Source of the DNA: Oxytricha trifallax
Taxonomy: Eukaryota > Ciliophora > Spirotrichea > Sporadotrichida > Oxytrichidae
Direction: 5' to 3'
Assembly (NCBI GenBank): GCA_000711775.1
Contig: ARYC01002458.1
Location: 1 to 64,000 of the forward strand
DNA length: 64,000 nucleotides
Position numbers and translations under genes: made by a program
Notes under the pieces: model-generated
What the model saw: the letters and a program-made list of their open reading frames with translations, nothing else
Told to the model about the DNA's origin: nothing
The model's database searches: none
Shown: positions 11,034-22,247 of the stretch, one piece after another
Layout: each line of letters begins with the position of its first letter
Numbering within the stretch: position 1 is the stretch's first letter

Positions 11034-12106
11034 ATATAAATTTATACCGTAATAAAAAAAATATGAAACAGCTTATATCTTTTGTCAAAACTAATAAATA
11101 TCATATAAAATTTTATTAACTATTAACTAAAATGGCAAAATAAAATAAATGATATCATAACGTATTTAAGAAAATTATACTTGTAAAAATTAACATTTTA
11201 ATTTTTACATTATTCGATTGAAAGTGATTTTGACAAAACAAAATTCAAAACGAAAATTATTTATGTTTATATGAAAACTATATAATTCTTTATGATACAA
11301 AAGTATTTCATTATAATTATTTCCCAAAGGAAGTAAAATCTAATAAAACTCGGCAGTTATAGTGGAATTCAAAAAATATTATTTTATAAAAATAATAGCG
11401 AACCGCAAAAATTATATTTAGAGCATAAAAAAATTATGGCGAATTTATTTAAAATTTTAGGGGAGAGGTTCTTGGTAAAACAATAATGTATCATTTTGAA
11501 ATTGTAAGAATACACTTGATATTGAAAAATAATTAATAATAAGTATGTTAGTATTTGTGGCAGCATTTAATTTAATGGAAATCAAGATAAATATGGTATT
11601 TTTTCGATAAAGAATTTAATTCAGCTGAATTTTACTAAAAGCGGTATTCCTCTATCCCAATCATGAAACGAGATAGATTAAATTTAATTTTAGCATTTAA
11701 ATCAACTAACCAAATTACCCAATATTAGTGTAAATTTATAATGCTCCGTAATATTCGATAGAGGAGTACCTCCAATAAAAAGTCTAGCTAATTTCAAATT
11801 CTTTATCAAACAAGTGGCATATTGTCTTGTTTTCCAGAGAATTAACTGTCACAAACTATACTTAATAATTATTAATTATTAATTATTTATTATTTTATAA
11901 ATCAAAGTATTTCTACGATATAATTGAAATCGGTATTTAATTAAAGATTATCTTTCTATAATATATTACTAGGCACAGTTAAATTTGGCATCATCTAATA
12001 ATCATCATTTATAATTTGAAAAATTTAGTGAATTAATATTTTAATTAAAATTAATAAGAATACTTATAAATATAATCAGAAAACTTTAATTGCAGATATA
12101 TCCAGC

Positions 12107-12414
12107 ATGTCTAACATTCATTAAATGTAAGTTTCATTTTTTGTATCTTTTATTTTATAATTTATAGAGTAGGTGCTGCCGCAGTACTAGGTACCACCGG
12201 CTTGGTACTTCAGTAGGTGGAAGGTCGGGGTGGCCAAGATAGGTTATACATGCAGATGGAGATGTGTATGAAGGAGAATTAGAGAGATAGAAGTTCATTC
12301 TTAACAGTTTCATTTTTTTTTTAGTTTTATTAACTATTCTTATTAACACTATTACTATTCTTATTAATTTTAATTAAAATATTAATTCACTAAATTTTCC
12401 AAATTATAAATTAT
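12107..12414 (+). pseudogene. Small spliced gene, copy 2
   Basis: Same layout as the copy at 10726. The G+C-rich core has about nine base changes without any length change (TTGLVLQQVEGRGGQDRLYM), then a 2-nt longer T-run near 12312-12321 shifts the frame before the C-terminal helix. Most likely the broken copy. Confidence 0.35.
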
Positions 12415-13489
12415 GAATATAAATTTATACCGTAATAAAAAAAATATGAAACAGCTTATATCTTTTGTCAAAACTAATAAATATCATATAAAATTTTATT
12501 AACTATTAACTAAAATGGCAAAATAAAATAAATGATATCATAACGTATTTAAGAAAATTATACTTGTAAAAATTAACATTTTAATTTTTACATTATTCGA
12601 TTGAAAGTGATTTTGACAAAACAAAATTCAAAACGAAAATTATTTATGTTTATATGAAAACTATATAATTCTTTATGATACAAAAGTATTTCATTATAAT
12701 TATTTCCCAAAGGAAGTAAAATCTAATAAAACTCGGCAGTTATAGTGGAATTCAAAAAATATTATTTTATAAAAATAATAGCGAACCGCAAAAATTATAT
12801 TTAGAGCATAAAAAAATTATGGCGAATTTATTTAAAATTTTAGGGGAGAGGTTCTTGGTAAAACAATAATGTATCATTTTGAAATTGTAAGAATACACTT
12901 GATATTGAAAAATAATTAATAATAAGTATGTTAGTATTTGTGGCAGCATTTAATTTAATGGAAATCAAGATAAATATGGTATTTTTTCGATAAAGAATTT
13001 AATTCAGCTGAATTTTACTAAAAGCGGTATTCCTCTATCCCAATCATGAAACGAGATAGATTAAATTTAATTTTAGCATTTAAATCAACTAACCAAATTA
13101 CCCAATATTAGTGTAAATTTATAATGCTCCGTAATATTCGATAGAGGAGTACCTCCAATAAAAAGTCTAGCTAATTTCAAATTCTTTATCAAACAAGTGG
13201 CATATTGTCTTGTTTTCCAGAGAATTAACTGTCACAAACTATACTTAATAATTATTAATTATTAATTATTTATTATTTTATAAATCAAAGTATTTCTACG
13301 ATATAATTGAAATCGGTATTTAATTAAAGATTATCTTTCTATAATATATTACTAGGCACAGTTAAATTTGGCATCATCTAATAATCATCATTTATAATTT
13401 GAAAAATTTAGTGAATTAATATTTTAATTAAAATTAATAAGAATACTTATAAATATAATCAGAAAACTTTAATTGCAGATATATCCAGC

Positions 13490-13797
13490 ATGTCTAACAT
13501 TCATTAAATGTAAGTTTCATTTTTTGTATCTTTTATTTTATATTTTATAGAGTAGGTGCTGCCGCAGTACTAGGTACCACTACCTTGGTACTTCAGTAGT
13601 GGGAAGGTAGGGATGGCAAAGATAGTTTATTCATGCAAATGGAGATGTGTATGAAGGAGAATTAGAGAGATAGAAGTTCATTCTTAACAGTTTCATTTTC
13701 TTTAGTTTTATTAACTATTCTTATTATTACTATTACTATTCTTATTAATTTTAATTAAAATATTAATTCACTAAATTTTTCAAATTATAAATTATGA
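13490..13797 (+). CDS. Small spliced gene, copy 3
   Basis: 308 bp from ATG to TGA, same length as copy 1 and nearly identical, with the same intron and open frame. It lies in the last, truncated repeat unit. See the copy at 10726 for the product and doubts. Confidence 0.4.
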
Positions 13798-13849
13798 ATA
13801 TGAAATTTGCTCTATAGATAAATTAAGTTAACTGGACTATAGTATTGAT

Positions 13850-14930
13850 GATACTATCGATAAAATACAAAAAAAGTTTATAAATTAAGATAAATTCAAA
13901 TTAATTAGAAAAAAGCTAAAATATAACTGTATTGTTTTTAATATTTGATAAATTTAATTTAATGTACAGTCTAAAGCATCAGATGAGATCTATTAGATAT
14001 ACTCAATAAGGCTAGGTATGAATTAAATCATGTATTAGGAGGAAGTTTAATCTTTGATTCCTTTCAATAATGTAGTTTAAGTCTCAACGATTACAAGTCT
14101 AAGATTTTACAAGTAGGTTGCTAGATCAGGATTTAAACTCTCGGAATTATTTACTAAACTTTATTTGGTTTCACTGCTAAGAATCATTAAAGCGTCTGAA
14201 TATATTGTTGGTTGAAAGCTTCACCAGAGAGCATAGCCAACTCACCAATTGCATACAATGTTTGGAGTTTAGTTTATCTAGAGGAATATGCTTGATAGAG
14301 CTGCTGCTAATGGTTAGATAAAGTCTTGTAGATATGAACAAAATGTCCTCTAAAAACGTTTTCAATGTCTGATACAATACCGCATCCAAGTCTCAAGCAC
14401 ACTTCATCATTACCTTTAAATGTCATTCCTGTTGACTATACCATTTATGAGGCCACTTAATGCAATCGATCCGTTTTCAGTAACTTTATTTTGGTTATTG
14501 AAAATCATTAACAAGAACTTAACGATATTTGATGCAGTGTCAGAGTCAACTTTGGTCAAACTCTAACCAAAATAACTTAATTAAGTCCTGACAAATAATC
14601 TTGAAAATCTTTACTTCTTTGTTCACCAAATGTTCCAGGATTCAAAATTTATTCAATCATCTAAAGAGTAGGCATCAGAATTAATATACCTAGTTATTTG
14701 AGTTAGTAATTGCATTCTCACAAATAGCATGTAAAGCTGAAAAACTAGCTCCTGAGAGGTTTGTTTTATTTTAATCATGATCAGTTCATTCCAAGCTTGT
14801 TTTTCATTAAATTAAATTTATCAAATATTAAAAACAATACAGTTATATTTAAGCTTTTTTCTAATTGATTTGAATTTCTCTTAATTTACCTATTTTTTAT
14901 GTATTTTATCGATATTTTATCGCAAAAGAA
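13850..14930. repeat. Inverted repeats flanking an importin-like fragment
   Basis: About 115 bp at 13850-13963 (CGATAAAATACAAAAAAAG ... ACTGTATTGTTTTTAATATT) recurs inverted at 14806-14928. The gene fragment between them fills the interval exactly. Either a scrambled MDS in a hairpin or a gene piece caught inside an inverted-repeat element. Confidence 0.65.
13964..14805 (-). CDS. Importin-beta-like (karyopherin) fragment
   Basis: Minus-strand blocks resemble the HEAT repeats of importin beta-1, the nuclear-import receptor: ALHAICENAITNSNNQ, SDTASNIVKFLLMIFNNQN, EVCLRLGCGIVSDIENVF, LQTLYAIGELAMLSGEAF and SLNPDLATYLQNLRLVIVET, in the same order as the human protein (VCLAAVGLVGDLCRAL; LSVFGDIALAIGGEF). 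A 29-nt intron (14689-14661, GTATAT...TTTAG) fits between the first two. Two further frame changes occur, near 14560 and 14190. Neither end of the gene is present. The opposite strand to the RNF213-like blocks and the flanking inverted repeats mark it as foreign to that gene. Confidence 0.6.
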
Positions 14931-15379
14931 AGTAAATATATCCATCCTTTCTGAAAAATAATTATGATAGAAAGTAAATTCAGTTTATTTTCAATTTTAT
15001 TTTAGAATATGGAACTTTGTAGCTAACTCAAATCAAAGATATAAGTCATGATCTTTGATTAAATTAATATATTTTAATATATTCTCAAATCAAATTACTT
15101 GAGTAGAATTAAATTCTGCAATAAGTCACATTACACTTTATGTTATAAAAAAATTTCAAATTTTTGAATATTGATAATGATAATTTGCAATTATTAATTT
15201 ACTTAAAGGTAATGTCACAAAATGCAATTAGATTAAAATAGTATTCGATTAATAAAATATATATATTTTATATTTTTATATTTTTTTATATGTTAAAAAT
15301 TTAATTTAATTTTATTAATCAATTTAAAATAATTTATCAATTTTTAATATCTTATTTCTTTTTTATTCTTAAATTATAT
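14930..15379. other. AT-rich stretch, no clear feature
   Basis: No convincing gene or repeat. An acceptor-like TTATATAG just before 15382 could end an intron leading into block 2a. Confidence 0.3.
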
Positions 15380-15509
15380 AGGGGTTTTATCAGCTAAAAA
15401 ACTTTCTGTTAATGAGTTTGATAAGATATATTACTAAGATTTTATTCAAGAGTATCTATGTAGATATATAATAAAGCTATCATCTTATCCAAACTAACCA
15501 ATTGATTAC
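15380..15509 (+). CDS. RNF213-like gene, coding block 2a
   Basis: Reads GVLSAKKLSVNEFDKIYYQD, then QEYLCRYIIKLSSYPNQPIDY, ending on the codons GAT TAC that form the duplicated target of the next element. Removing the element and one GATTAC continues the frame as NDIKIWMNFEKED in block 2b. Confidence 0.55.
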
Positions 15510-17774
15510 TGTTCCTACCGAGATACCCTACCCCACACCCTACCCCACCCTCGAACCCCACCCCCTACCCCACCCCCTACCCCCACACCCTACCCCATTT
15601 CATATCAAATTTATTATCTACAAGGTCTAAATCGATCTCCTTCAAGACATCTCGACACTCAAGACCCTATTTTATATAAAAGCATATAATTAATAATATA
15701 TTGTGTTTAATGATTAAAATCAAATAAATTTAACATATCACTGTTTAATACTAAAATCGAACCATCAATCTTAATCGTGACGTCGACATATCTGAGTAAG
15801 TTGACGTGGCAAATTCCTTGACGTGGCAGTCATGAAGTAGAAAACTCGTAAAAAACCATTCTCGCTATTACCTAGTCTTCACCCAAAATCAAGATGTCAG
15901 CCCAGTAATTAATATATTAAAAAAATTTTAAATCTATTATTACACTTTATTGGAGTAGATTAATCATATTATTTATTTCAAACTTATTCTAAAAAAAGAG
16001 TTTCCCATAAGAAATTCGAATTCTTCCTTAATAAATTTAAATTATTACTTTTCCAATCTGAACTAAGTATTAATGTTGTAGTTTTACTATCATATTTTGA
16101 CTTTAAATATATCATTTTGAGAATTTCAGTAATTAGATTAAAGAGAGATTTTGTTACTTCGATTTTCTTTTAGATTTGAGAATAATAGTTTTTAGTGTAA
16201 AAGAATTTAACTAAAGAAAACCTATTGATTAAATAGTATTTCTGTCACACAAATAGAGAAGTAGACGCAACTGAGGATAAAATTGAGAGATAAACTTAAA
16301 CTTAAAAGAATCAACAATGAAAATCATGTTATGGAGGAAAACCAAATCTAATAATTTAAAGGATTTTAAAGTTTTTGATTAATTTAAATAATTAAAACTA
16401 TTTGCTTGTTAGGTATTTATCACTTTGAGATTTTTTAAGTTTTAATCAATATTGTAGGAATACATTTGATTTGGGAAAAATTAAATGTATTAAAATTAAT
16501 GAAATATTAAATTCGTGGCAGTTAACTTTCTGGAAACCCTCACATTATGGTACTTGTTCGATAGAGAATTATAAATCAGCTGGACTTTACTATTGCCGGT
16601 ACTCCTCTATCACATCCCTGAAGCAAGATAAATCGACTTTAATTTTTGGTGATTTGTTTAGTTTATTTTAATGCCGAAATTAAAGTCAATTTATCTTGCT
16701 TCAGGGATGTGATAGAGGAGTACCGCCAATAGTAAAGTCCAGCTGATTTATAATTCTCTATCGAACAAGTACCATAATGTGAGGGTTTCCAGAAAGTTAA
16801 CTGCCACGAATTTAATATTTATTAATTTTAATACATTTAATTTTTCCCAAATCAAATGTATTCCTACAATATTGATTAAAACTTAAAAAATCTCAAAGTG
16901 ATAAATACCTAACAAGCAAATAGTTTTAAATATTTAAATTAATCAAAAACTTTAAAATCCTTCAAATTATTAGATTTGGTTTTCCTCCATAACACGATTC
17001 ATTGTTGATTCTTTTAAGTTTAAGTTTATCTCTTAATTTTATCCTCAGTTGCGTCTACTTCTCTATTTGTGTGACAGAAATACTATTTAATCAATAGGTT
17101 TTCTTTAGTTAAATTCTTTCACACTAAAAACTATTATTCTCAAATCTAAAAGAAAATCGAAGTAACAAAATCTCTCTTTAATCTAATTACTAAAATTCTC
17201 AAAATGATATATTTAAAGTCAAAATATGATAGTAAAACTAAAACATTAATACTTAGTTCAGATTGGAAAGTAATAATTTAAATTTATTAAGGAAGAATTC
17301 GAATTTCTTATGGGAAACTCTTTTTTTAGAATAAGTTTGAAATAAATAATATGATTAATCTACTCCAATAAAGTGTAATAATAGATTTAAAATTTTTTTA
17401 ATATATTAATTACCGGGCTGACATCTTGATTTTGGGTGAAGACTAGGTAATAGCGAGAATGGTTTTTTACGAGTTTTCTACTTCATGACTGCCACGTCAA
17501 GAATTTGCCACGTCAACTCACTCAGATACGTCGACGTCACGACTAAGATTGATGGTTCGATTTTAAAATTAAACAGTGATATGTTAAATTTATTTGATTT
17601 TAATCATTAAACACAATATTATTAATTATATGCTTTTATACAAAATAGGGTCTTGAGTGTCGAGATGTCTTGAAGGAGATCGATTTAGACCTTGTAGATA
17701 AAAAATTTGATATGAAATGGGGTAGGGTGTGGGGTATGGGGTAGGGGGTGGGGTAGGGTGTCTCGGTAGGAACA
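15510..17774. mobile_element. 2.3-kb palindromic element, TGTTC...GAACA ends, GATTAC duplication
   Basis: Near-perfect inverted halves of about 1.1 kb around a short loop near 16642-16676. The ends are TGTTCCTACCGAGATACCC followed by C-rich CCCTACCCC runs, with the mirror image at the right. The 6-bp duplication GATTAC is at 15504-15509 and 17775-17780. It contains the ACGTCG and TGACGTGGC motifs in both arms and the R2 motif near the centre. No gene. Same family as 23747-24167 and 40907-41230. Superfamily unknown. Confidence 0.8.
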
Positions 17775-18380
17775 GATTACAATGACATAAAAATTTGGAT
17801 GAATTTCGAAAAAGAAGATATTAAGGAGGAAATAAGAATTTTATCCAAAATATTTGTGTATTTAAAAGAATAAGACAATTAAGTAAAGAATATTAGTAAT
17901 AGTCTAGTAAAGGATTTGTAAAATTTCACTAAACTAAATGAAATTAATGGGTAATGCGAAATATTAACAAGTTTAGAATTTTTCACAAAGTACTATGATT
18001 TCAATAAAACTGATGAAAATCTTTTATTAATTAGAGACTTTGTCCAGTTTTACAAAAAAAAGGAGAAGTAATCTCTATAAACGATTAGTAATAAGATTAT
18101 CAGGACGTCACAAATACTGATGAAAATGTAAGAATCATTCAAAATAAATTTATAAATTATTGGTTGTTTGAAAAATACAAAAGAGCTTTTCGAATTTTGT
18201 ATAAACAACAAAGGAATTGATTTTTATGATCTTAATGATGGATTGGATGATGAAACTTTAATAGATACATCAATTCTATATGATATGGTATAGGTTAATT
18301 AATTCTGTTTAAAATTGATAAGTATGGTGAACGTAGAAAACTAAACAAAATATAACTTTATGGAATTTTTATAGTATTGT
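17775..18380 (+). CDS. RNF213-like gene, coding block 2b
   Basis: Two hundred codons without TGA: KIWMNFEKEDIKEEIRILSK, LLLIRDFVQFYKKKEKQSL, INLQIIGCLKNTKELFEFC, then NNKGIDFYDLNDGLDDETL and LYDMVQVNQFCLKLISMV. Lys/Asn-rich and helical, with dozens of TAA/TAG Gln codons. The run of a helical pair, a GID-type loop and another helix resembles the region ahead of the AAA+ core of RNF213 proteins, which act as giant ubiquitin ligases on membranes and lipid droplets. The TGA at 18381 probably marks the edge of the segment rather than the end of the protein. Confidence 0.6.
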
Positions 18381-18504
18381 TGAAGCATTATCGAAGTGGA
18401 AACTTAAAATAATAAACAAATCTAATCCCCCATGATAGTGAGATATCTTATATTCATGGATGCAAATTTTCTAATTTTATATAATTTAGGTGAACTTTAC
18501 TAGA

Positions 18505-18690
18505 ATGTCTAATTCATAAAATGATTTGCGAAATAAATCAAGTTTACTTTTTTTATTAAAAAAAAATCAACAAATCATTAATAATAAAATTAAAGTCAAA
18601 TTTAAATCTTTATAGACTACAGATGATAATGGTAGTATCACAATTATAATCTAAAATATTTATTAACAAGACTAATTATTACTTACCAGG
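18505..18690 (+). CDS. RNF213-like gene, possible coding block 3
   Basis: ATG-led frame MSNSQNDLRNKSSLLFLLKK followed by KVKFKSLQTTDDNGSITI, open until the composition changes near 18690. Short and without a motif; assigned by position and style. Confidence 0.35.
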
Positions 18691-18954
18691 GAATGCGAGC
18701 GGAGCTTGCAACGAGGAGGGGTCGGACTTGGCTGAAAAAAATAGAGAAACAAATTTTTTTAGAATCACAAAAGCTAACCCTTTCAGTCGATATCTAAAAA
18801 CCAACATAAAAGATGTACAAAATTTTCAGGAGCTGTCCCTAATAGGTTTTGAAAAAAAATTCGGAAAAAAAAAGATAGAAAAATTTCAGAAAAAAAAAAG
18901 AATATTCTGTCGACCATCTTAATAATGGGTCCCTATTTAGTATAAAAATCCCTT
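18690..18954 (+). CDS. Unassigned ORF with an unusual GC-rich start
   Basis: The frame opens NASGACNEEGSDLAEKNRET from a local G+C-rich patch (18688-18728), then turns Lys/Phe-rich (KKFGKKKIEKFQKKKRIF). A 24-nt intron-like stretch (18955-18978, GTAAGT...TTTCAG) follows. The low-complexity tail is suspicious. No family recognised. Confidence 0.3.
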
Positions 18955-19105
18955 GTAAGTAATAATGATTACTTTCAGTTGCGATATTTAATATATTAGA
19001 GATCTCCAATTAAATTTTAATCTCTTTTTATTAATTTCTCTAATTCACTAACAAGACTATTGAAACGTCTTAGAAAAAAAAAATATTTCCCAAAAGTTAT
19101 TATTG

Positions 19106-19504
19106 TAGGAACAAATTCGATTTTGGAAAATGATTTAAATTAAAAATTTAAATATTAAAATCATTTGAGTTGTAAATTCCAAAATGATCAAAAGTACAAA
19201 AACAATAACTAGATTCTACAGTAGATCCTCATTTCAGCTAAATTAAAATTCATTATTGCCATTATTTTTAAATCATTCAATAAGCGAAATATTTTGATTT
19301 TATCTAAGTCCCAGAACAAGAATAATGAGTTTTCTTGCTTGAGTGATGAGATATAAAAATTATAGCATAAACAACCACCGTCTCATTTTAATAAGCTATC
19401 CAAAGTGTTTAATATTTGTAGGATTTGTAAAAATTGACCCAAAACTTTAACTGAAGTTATTAATAATAATTTAAATTTCCCAAATTGAATGTATTCTACA
19501 ATAT
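19106..19504. repeat. Small foldback element, R2 family
   Basis: ATTGTAGGAACAAATTCGAT at the left end mirrors TTGAATGTATTCTACAAT at the right, about 400 bp, centre near 19305. The same terminal motif (ATTGTAGGAATACATTTGAT) occurs inside 15510-17774 and near 57000. Confidence 0.45.
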
Positions 19505-19522
19505 TATTTTAATTTCATTTCC

Positions 19523-19636
19523 CAGTTTCTGTATAAGTATGTGCAATATCTATAAGAGACAATACAATACGAGGAAAAAAATCAAAACAACTTTCAACTT
19601 ATTCTTTAAAACTGTGCTAAGAGCATATAGAGCATT
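19523..19636 (+). CDS. RNF213-like gene, coding block 4a
   Basis: Follows an acceptor-like TTTCCCAG. Reads QFLYKYVQYLQETIQYEEK then QLILQNCAKSIQSI, ending on ATT, the target of the TBE-derived insertion. Continues in frame as INYSENQDNSQESSLKIV after the element. Confidence 0.55.
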
Positions 19637-20398
19637 AAAAACCCCAAAACCACTTAATGAGGTTTATAAGTGCTTTGATTTGTAGGGAATTGTTAGGGGT
19701 TGGGGTTATTAATAGGTTTTTAAGTGAAATTTTTAGTTAAATTGAAATTATTACTCATGATTAATCTATCGAATAAATTTAACTTAATTTTAAATAAAAA
19801 CAAACTTCATCTCCATTTAGAATTATTTATTAACTTCTTTCAAGAAATAAATGAAAATTTTGAACTTCAAACATTTTATTAAGTGGCAATAATAATTAAG
19901 TAAAGATACCTAAATTCACAAAAATCTAAGATTATTTATTTATTGAAGCATTTTCAAATATAGAATGTTAAGAATATTAAAATTAAGCTTTATATATATT
20001 TCTTTTTATTAAAAGATTTTTATAATCTCAATTTTTATACTATTTTGACTGATTGTTAAAATAGTCAATATGTTTCTATAAAAATTTTGAATTCCTCTTA
20101 GGCTTAGAATTCAGCTATTATTGCTTTAATTACAAAGCTTTCAAGCAATGAGAGTGAACAATAGATTGACTCTTCTTTTAGAGCAGTGCTATCGAAAAAT
20201 AGTTCAGTACTATTTTGAATTATTCACTGTATATTTTACATCCAAAAGCAGCTTAAAGACTAAATTTATATACTCTTCATCATAAATATCTCAAAAGCTT
20301 GGTATTTTTGTCTCACATTTAATTAATAACTCCGACCCCTATTAAATTCCCTAAAAATCACAGCACTTATAGACCTCATTAAGGGGTTTGGGGTTTTA
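19637..20398. mobile_element. TBE-derived MITE (762 bp) with ATT duplication
   Basis: The ends are degenerate TBE telomere-type repeats (AAAAACCCCAAAACCACTTA at the left, TAAGGGGTTTGGGGTTTTA at the right). ATT is duplicated at 19634-19636 and 20399-20401. The right half is homologous to the start of the TBE2 transposase region (37640-37860), so this is an internal-deletion derivative that needs transposase from elsewhere. Confidence 0.8.
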
Positions 20399-20845
20399 AT
20401 TATAAACTATAGTGAAAATTAAGATAATTCTTAAGAAAGCAGTTTAAAAATAGTAAATTAAATAATGGAAAATGGTTCGGTACATTTTAAAATTGAAAGA
20501 GAAAAGTGCTAATTTTAGATTACATATGGATAGAATTTAATAATTGAAATAGATAAAATCAATCAATATCTAAACCTTAAAAATTAAATTGTATGTTCTA
20601 TTAAAATTATAAAATAAAATTAAAAGAAATTGGGCTACAATATAATTTTAGATCAAAATTTAAATAAGTATGTTTATAAAAGAGATAGAAACAAATTAAT
20701 TATTATAGAAAGAATGCATTATAAATATAAAATGATTATTTTTTTTAAAGCGTTTTAGGTTCATTTACTATCCAAAACTAAATTTAAATAAAAATTCTAT
20801 TCTTTTACTTTTTTGGATAGTTATATTTTAGAAATACATTCGAAT
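20399..20845 (+). CDS. RNF213-like gene, coding block 4b
   Basis: Open frame from the ATT junction to a TGA at 20846: INYSENQDNSQESSLKIVNQ, MENGSVHFKIEREKCQFQIT, IIEIDKINQYLNLKNQIVCS, then LILDQNLNKYVYK-like strands. The alternating hydrophobic pattern suggests beta-strands; a carbohydrate-binding-type sandwich, known from some RNF213 proteins, is possible but not shown. Confidence 0.55.
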
Positions 20846-20848
20846 TGA

Positions 20849-21759
20849 AAATTACTCTTATTAAATAATATACTGATTACAATTAAAGCCAGGTAAAGAT
20901 GGCTTAAGTAATCTGTGATATAAATATTATAAATAAAATTTAAATTGGGTGGATTTTATATTAGTGGCACCTTTTTATCGAATAAGAGGCATTTAATTAA
21001 TTTTGAGTTAGCTCTCTATGATATTTGGTTATAAATTGTCACCGATACGGAGCACATCTTTTTTTTGAATTTTATATCAATGAGCACTAGTATCCAGCTT
21101 GGTCAACTTTGAATACAACTTACTTATACAATTTATAATTAATTCCATTTAATTGTACAATAATAAATTAACTGTTTCGTAATTAGGATAAGATTATTAT
21201 TAGTTAGCGGACATTAAAGTTCAAATTTTTTTTTAATTGTTTTAAATGCAGTCACTTTAAAAAAAAATTGAATTTCTAATCAAACTGATTAATAATTTTT
21301 ATGTCTTCTAGGTGAATTCATAAACATCCTTTATATTTTTTTTACATTTAAAAGGTTTATATAAAAATGTATAATTTGTATTTTATAGTAGATTTATAAG
21401 TTTGTTAATATTAAAATATTGTTTAAGGTATTTAAGATAATTAGCTTTGCAATTAAAGTTATTTTAAGAATTGAATCTTTTTTATTATAAAATTTAACTA
21501 AAAATATATAGCACTTGAAAATAAAATCTCGAATATCATTTTTGAAAATTTTAAGTAAAAAATTAATTCTAAAATTATATCTTTTGTTAAATTTGTGCGA
21601 CTAATCAAAATATAAAATAAATTGGTAAATATTTAGGTTGACTTTAAATTTCTAGTTTATACATTGAAATTATTTGAAGGTTTAAATTATAAATTTATTT
21701 TAAATCCTATTTAAGAACAAAAATAGAATATTTAAAATAAATTTATATAAACTAAATTT
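20849..21759. other. AT-rich stretch, probable eliminated DNA
   Basis: Over 75% A+T, with no frame of convincing composition. No repeat recognised apart from an ATACATTCGAATTGAAAA motif near 20835 that resembles the R2 ends. Confidence 0.3.
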
Positions 21760-22239
21760 GGGGGAGGAAGTTGCCTGGGAAGTAAATTTTTCAAATATAT
21801 TTCATGTTTTTTTATTATAAATTAGATCCAAATTCAATTTTTAACTTAAAAAATGTTTAGGAAATATTACATAAAACCGTTGGCCTCCAAAAAATTAAGG
21901 GAATGTTAGTGTTTAGTATATTATTCTGAATAAATGTAGATAGATAAATATTAATAGTAATCTATTTTTAAAAAATCACTTTATCATTAATCTAGATTTA
22001 TATAAAGAGGATAAATTGATGTTTATAGAGATAAAATACTTATTTTTTAGATTTTTTAAATATAGGCTAATGTTTCTTAAAATCATTCATGTAAGTCAAT
22101 CACAAAAAGTTGTTATTTGGAGCTAGAATAATTAATGTATATTGAAATAGAAATTTAGATAAAAAAACAATAATTTTACTTGCCAGGAAACTTCCTTATA
22201 TTATTTTTTCTCATTACACTAGGTAGGAATCTTTGCCCC
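21760..22239. mobile_element. G-run-ended element with CTAAATTT duplication
   Basis: Left end GGGGGAGGAAGTTGCCTGG; the right end carries CCAGGAAACTTCC and finishes GCCCCC. The 8-bp repeat CTAAATTT is at 21752-21759 and 22240-22247. The inverted match is imperfect. It resembles 38480-39003, which has the same GGAAAGTTTCCTG block. Confidence 0.5.
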
Positions 22240-22247
22240 CTAAATTT

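Larger units (their letters stand above)
10219..11441. repeat. Foldback unit, first copy
   Basis: Inverted arms (10219-10680 and 10985-11441, e.g. TTTTGCGGTTCGC and its complement) surround a G+C-richer centre at about 10726-10920. The right arm and spacer are repeated downstream as part of the 1.38-kb tandem array. Confidence 0.7.
10625..13800. repeat. 1.38-kb tandem repeat, about 2.3 copies
   Basis: The segment from TTTATAATTTGAAAAATTTAG (about 10627) recurs at about 12008 and 13392, near-identical over the whole unit (period about 1381-1383). Each unit carries one foldback centre. Differences between copies cluster in the G+C-rich core (copy 2 against 1 and 3). The array ends abruptly at 13800. 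Confidence 0.85.

Noticed and set aside
11384-12949. Two identical 60-residue minus-strand ORFs
   Set aside because: They lie in AT-rich arms of the tandem foldback repeat and are copies of each other; composition is not coding-like.
15530-15600. Internal telomere
   Set aside because: The CCCTACCCC and CCCCACCCC runs are irregular and mirrored at the other end of a palindromic transposon; they are element ends, not the C4A4 telomere repeat.
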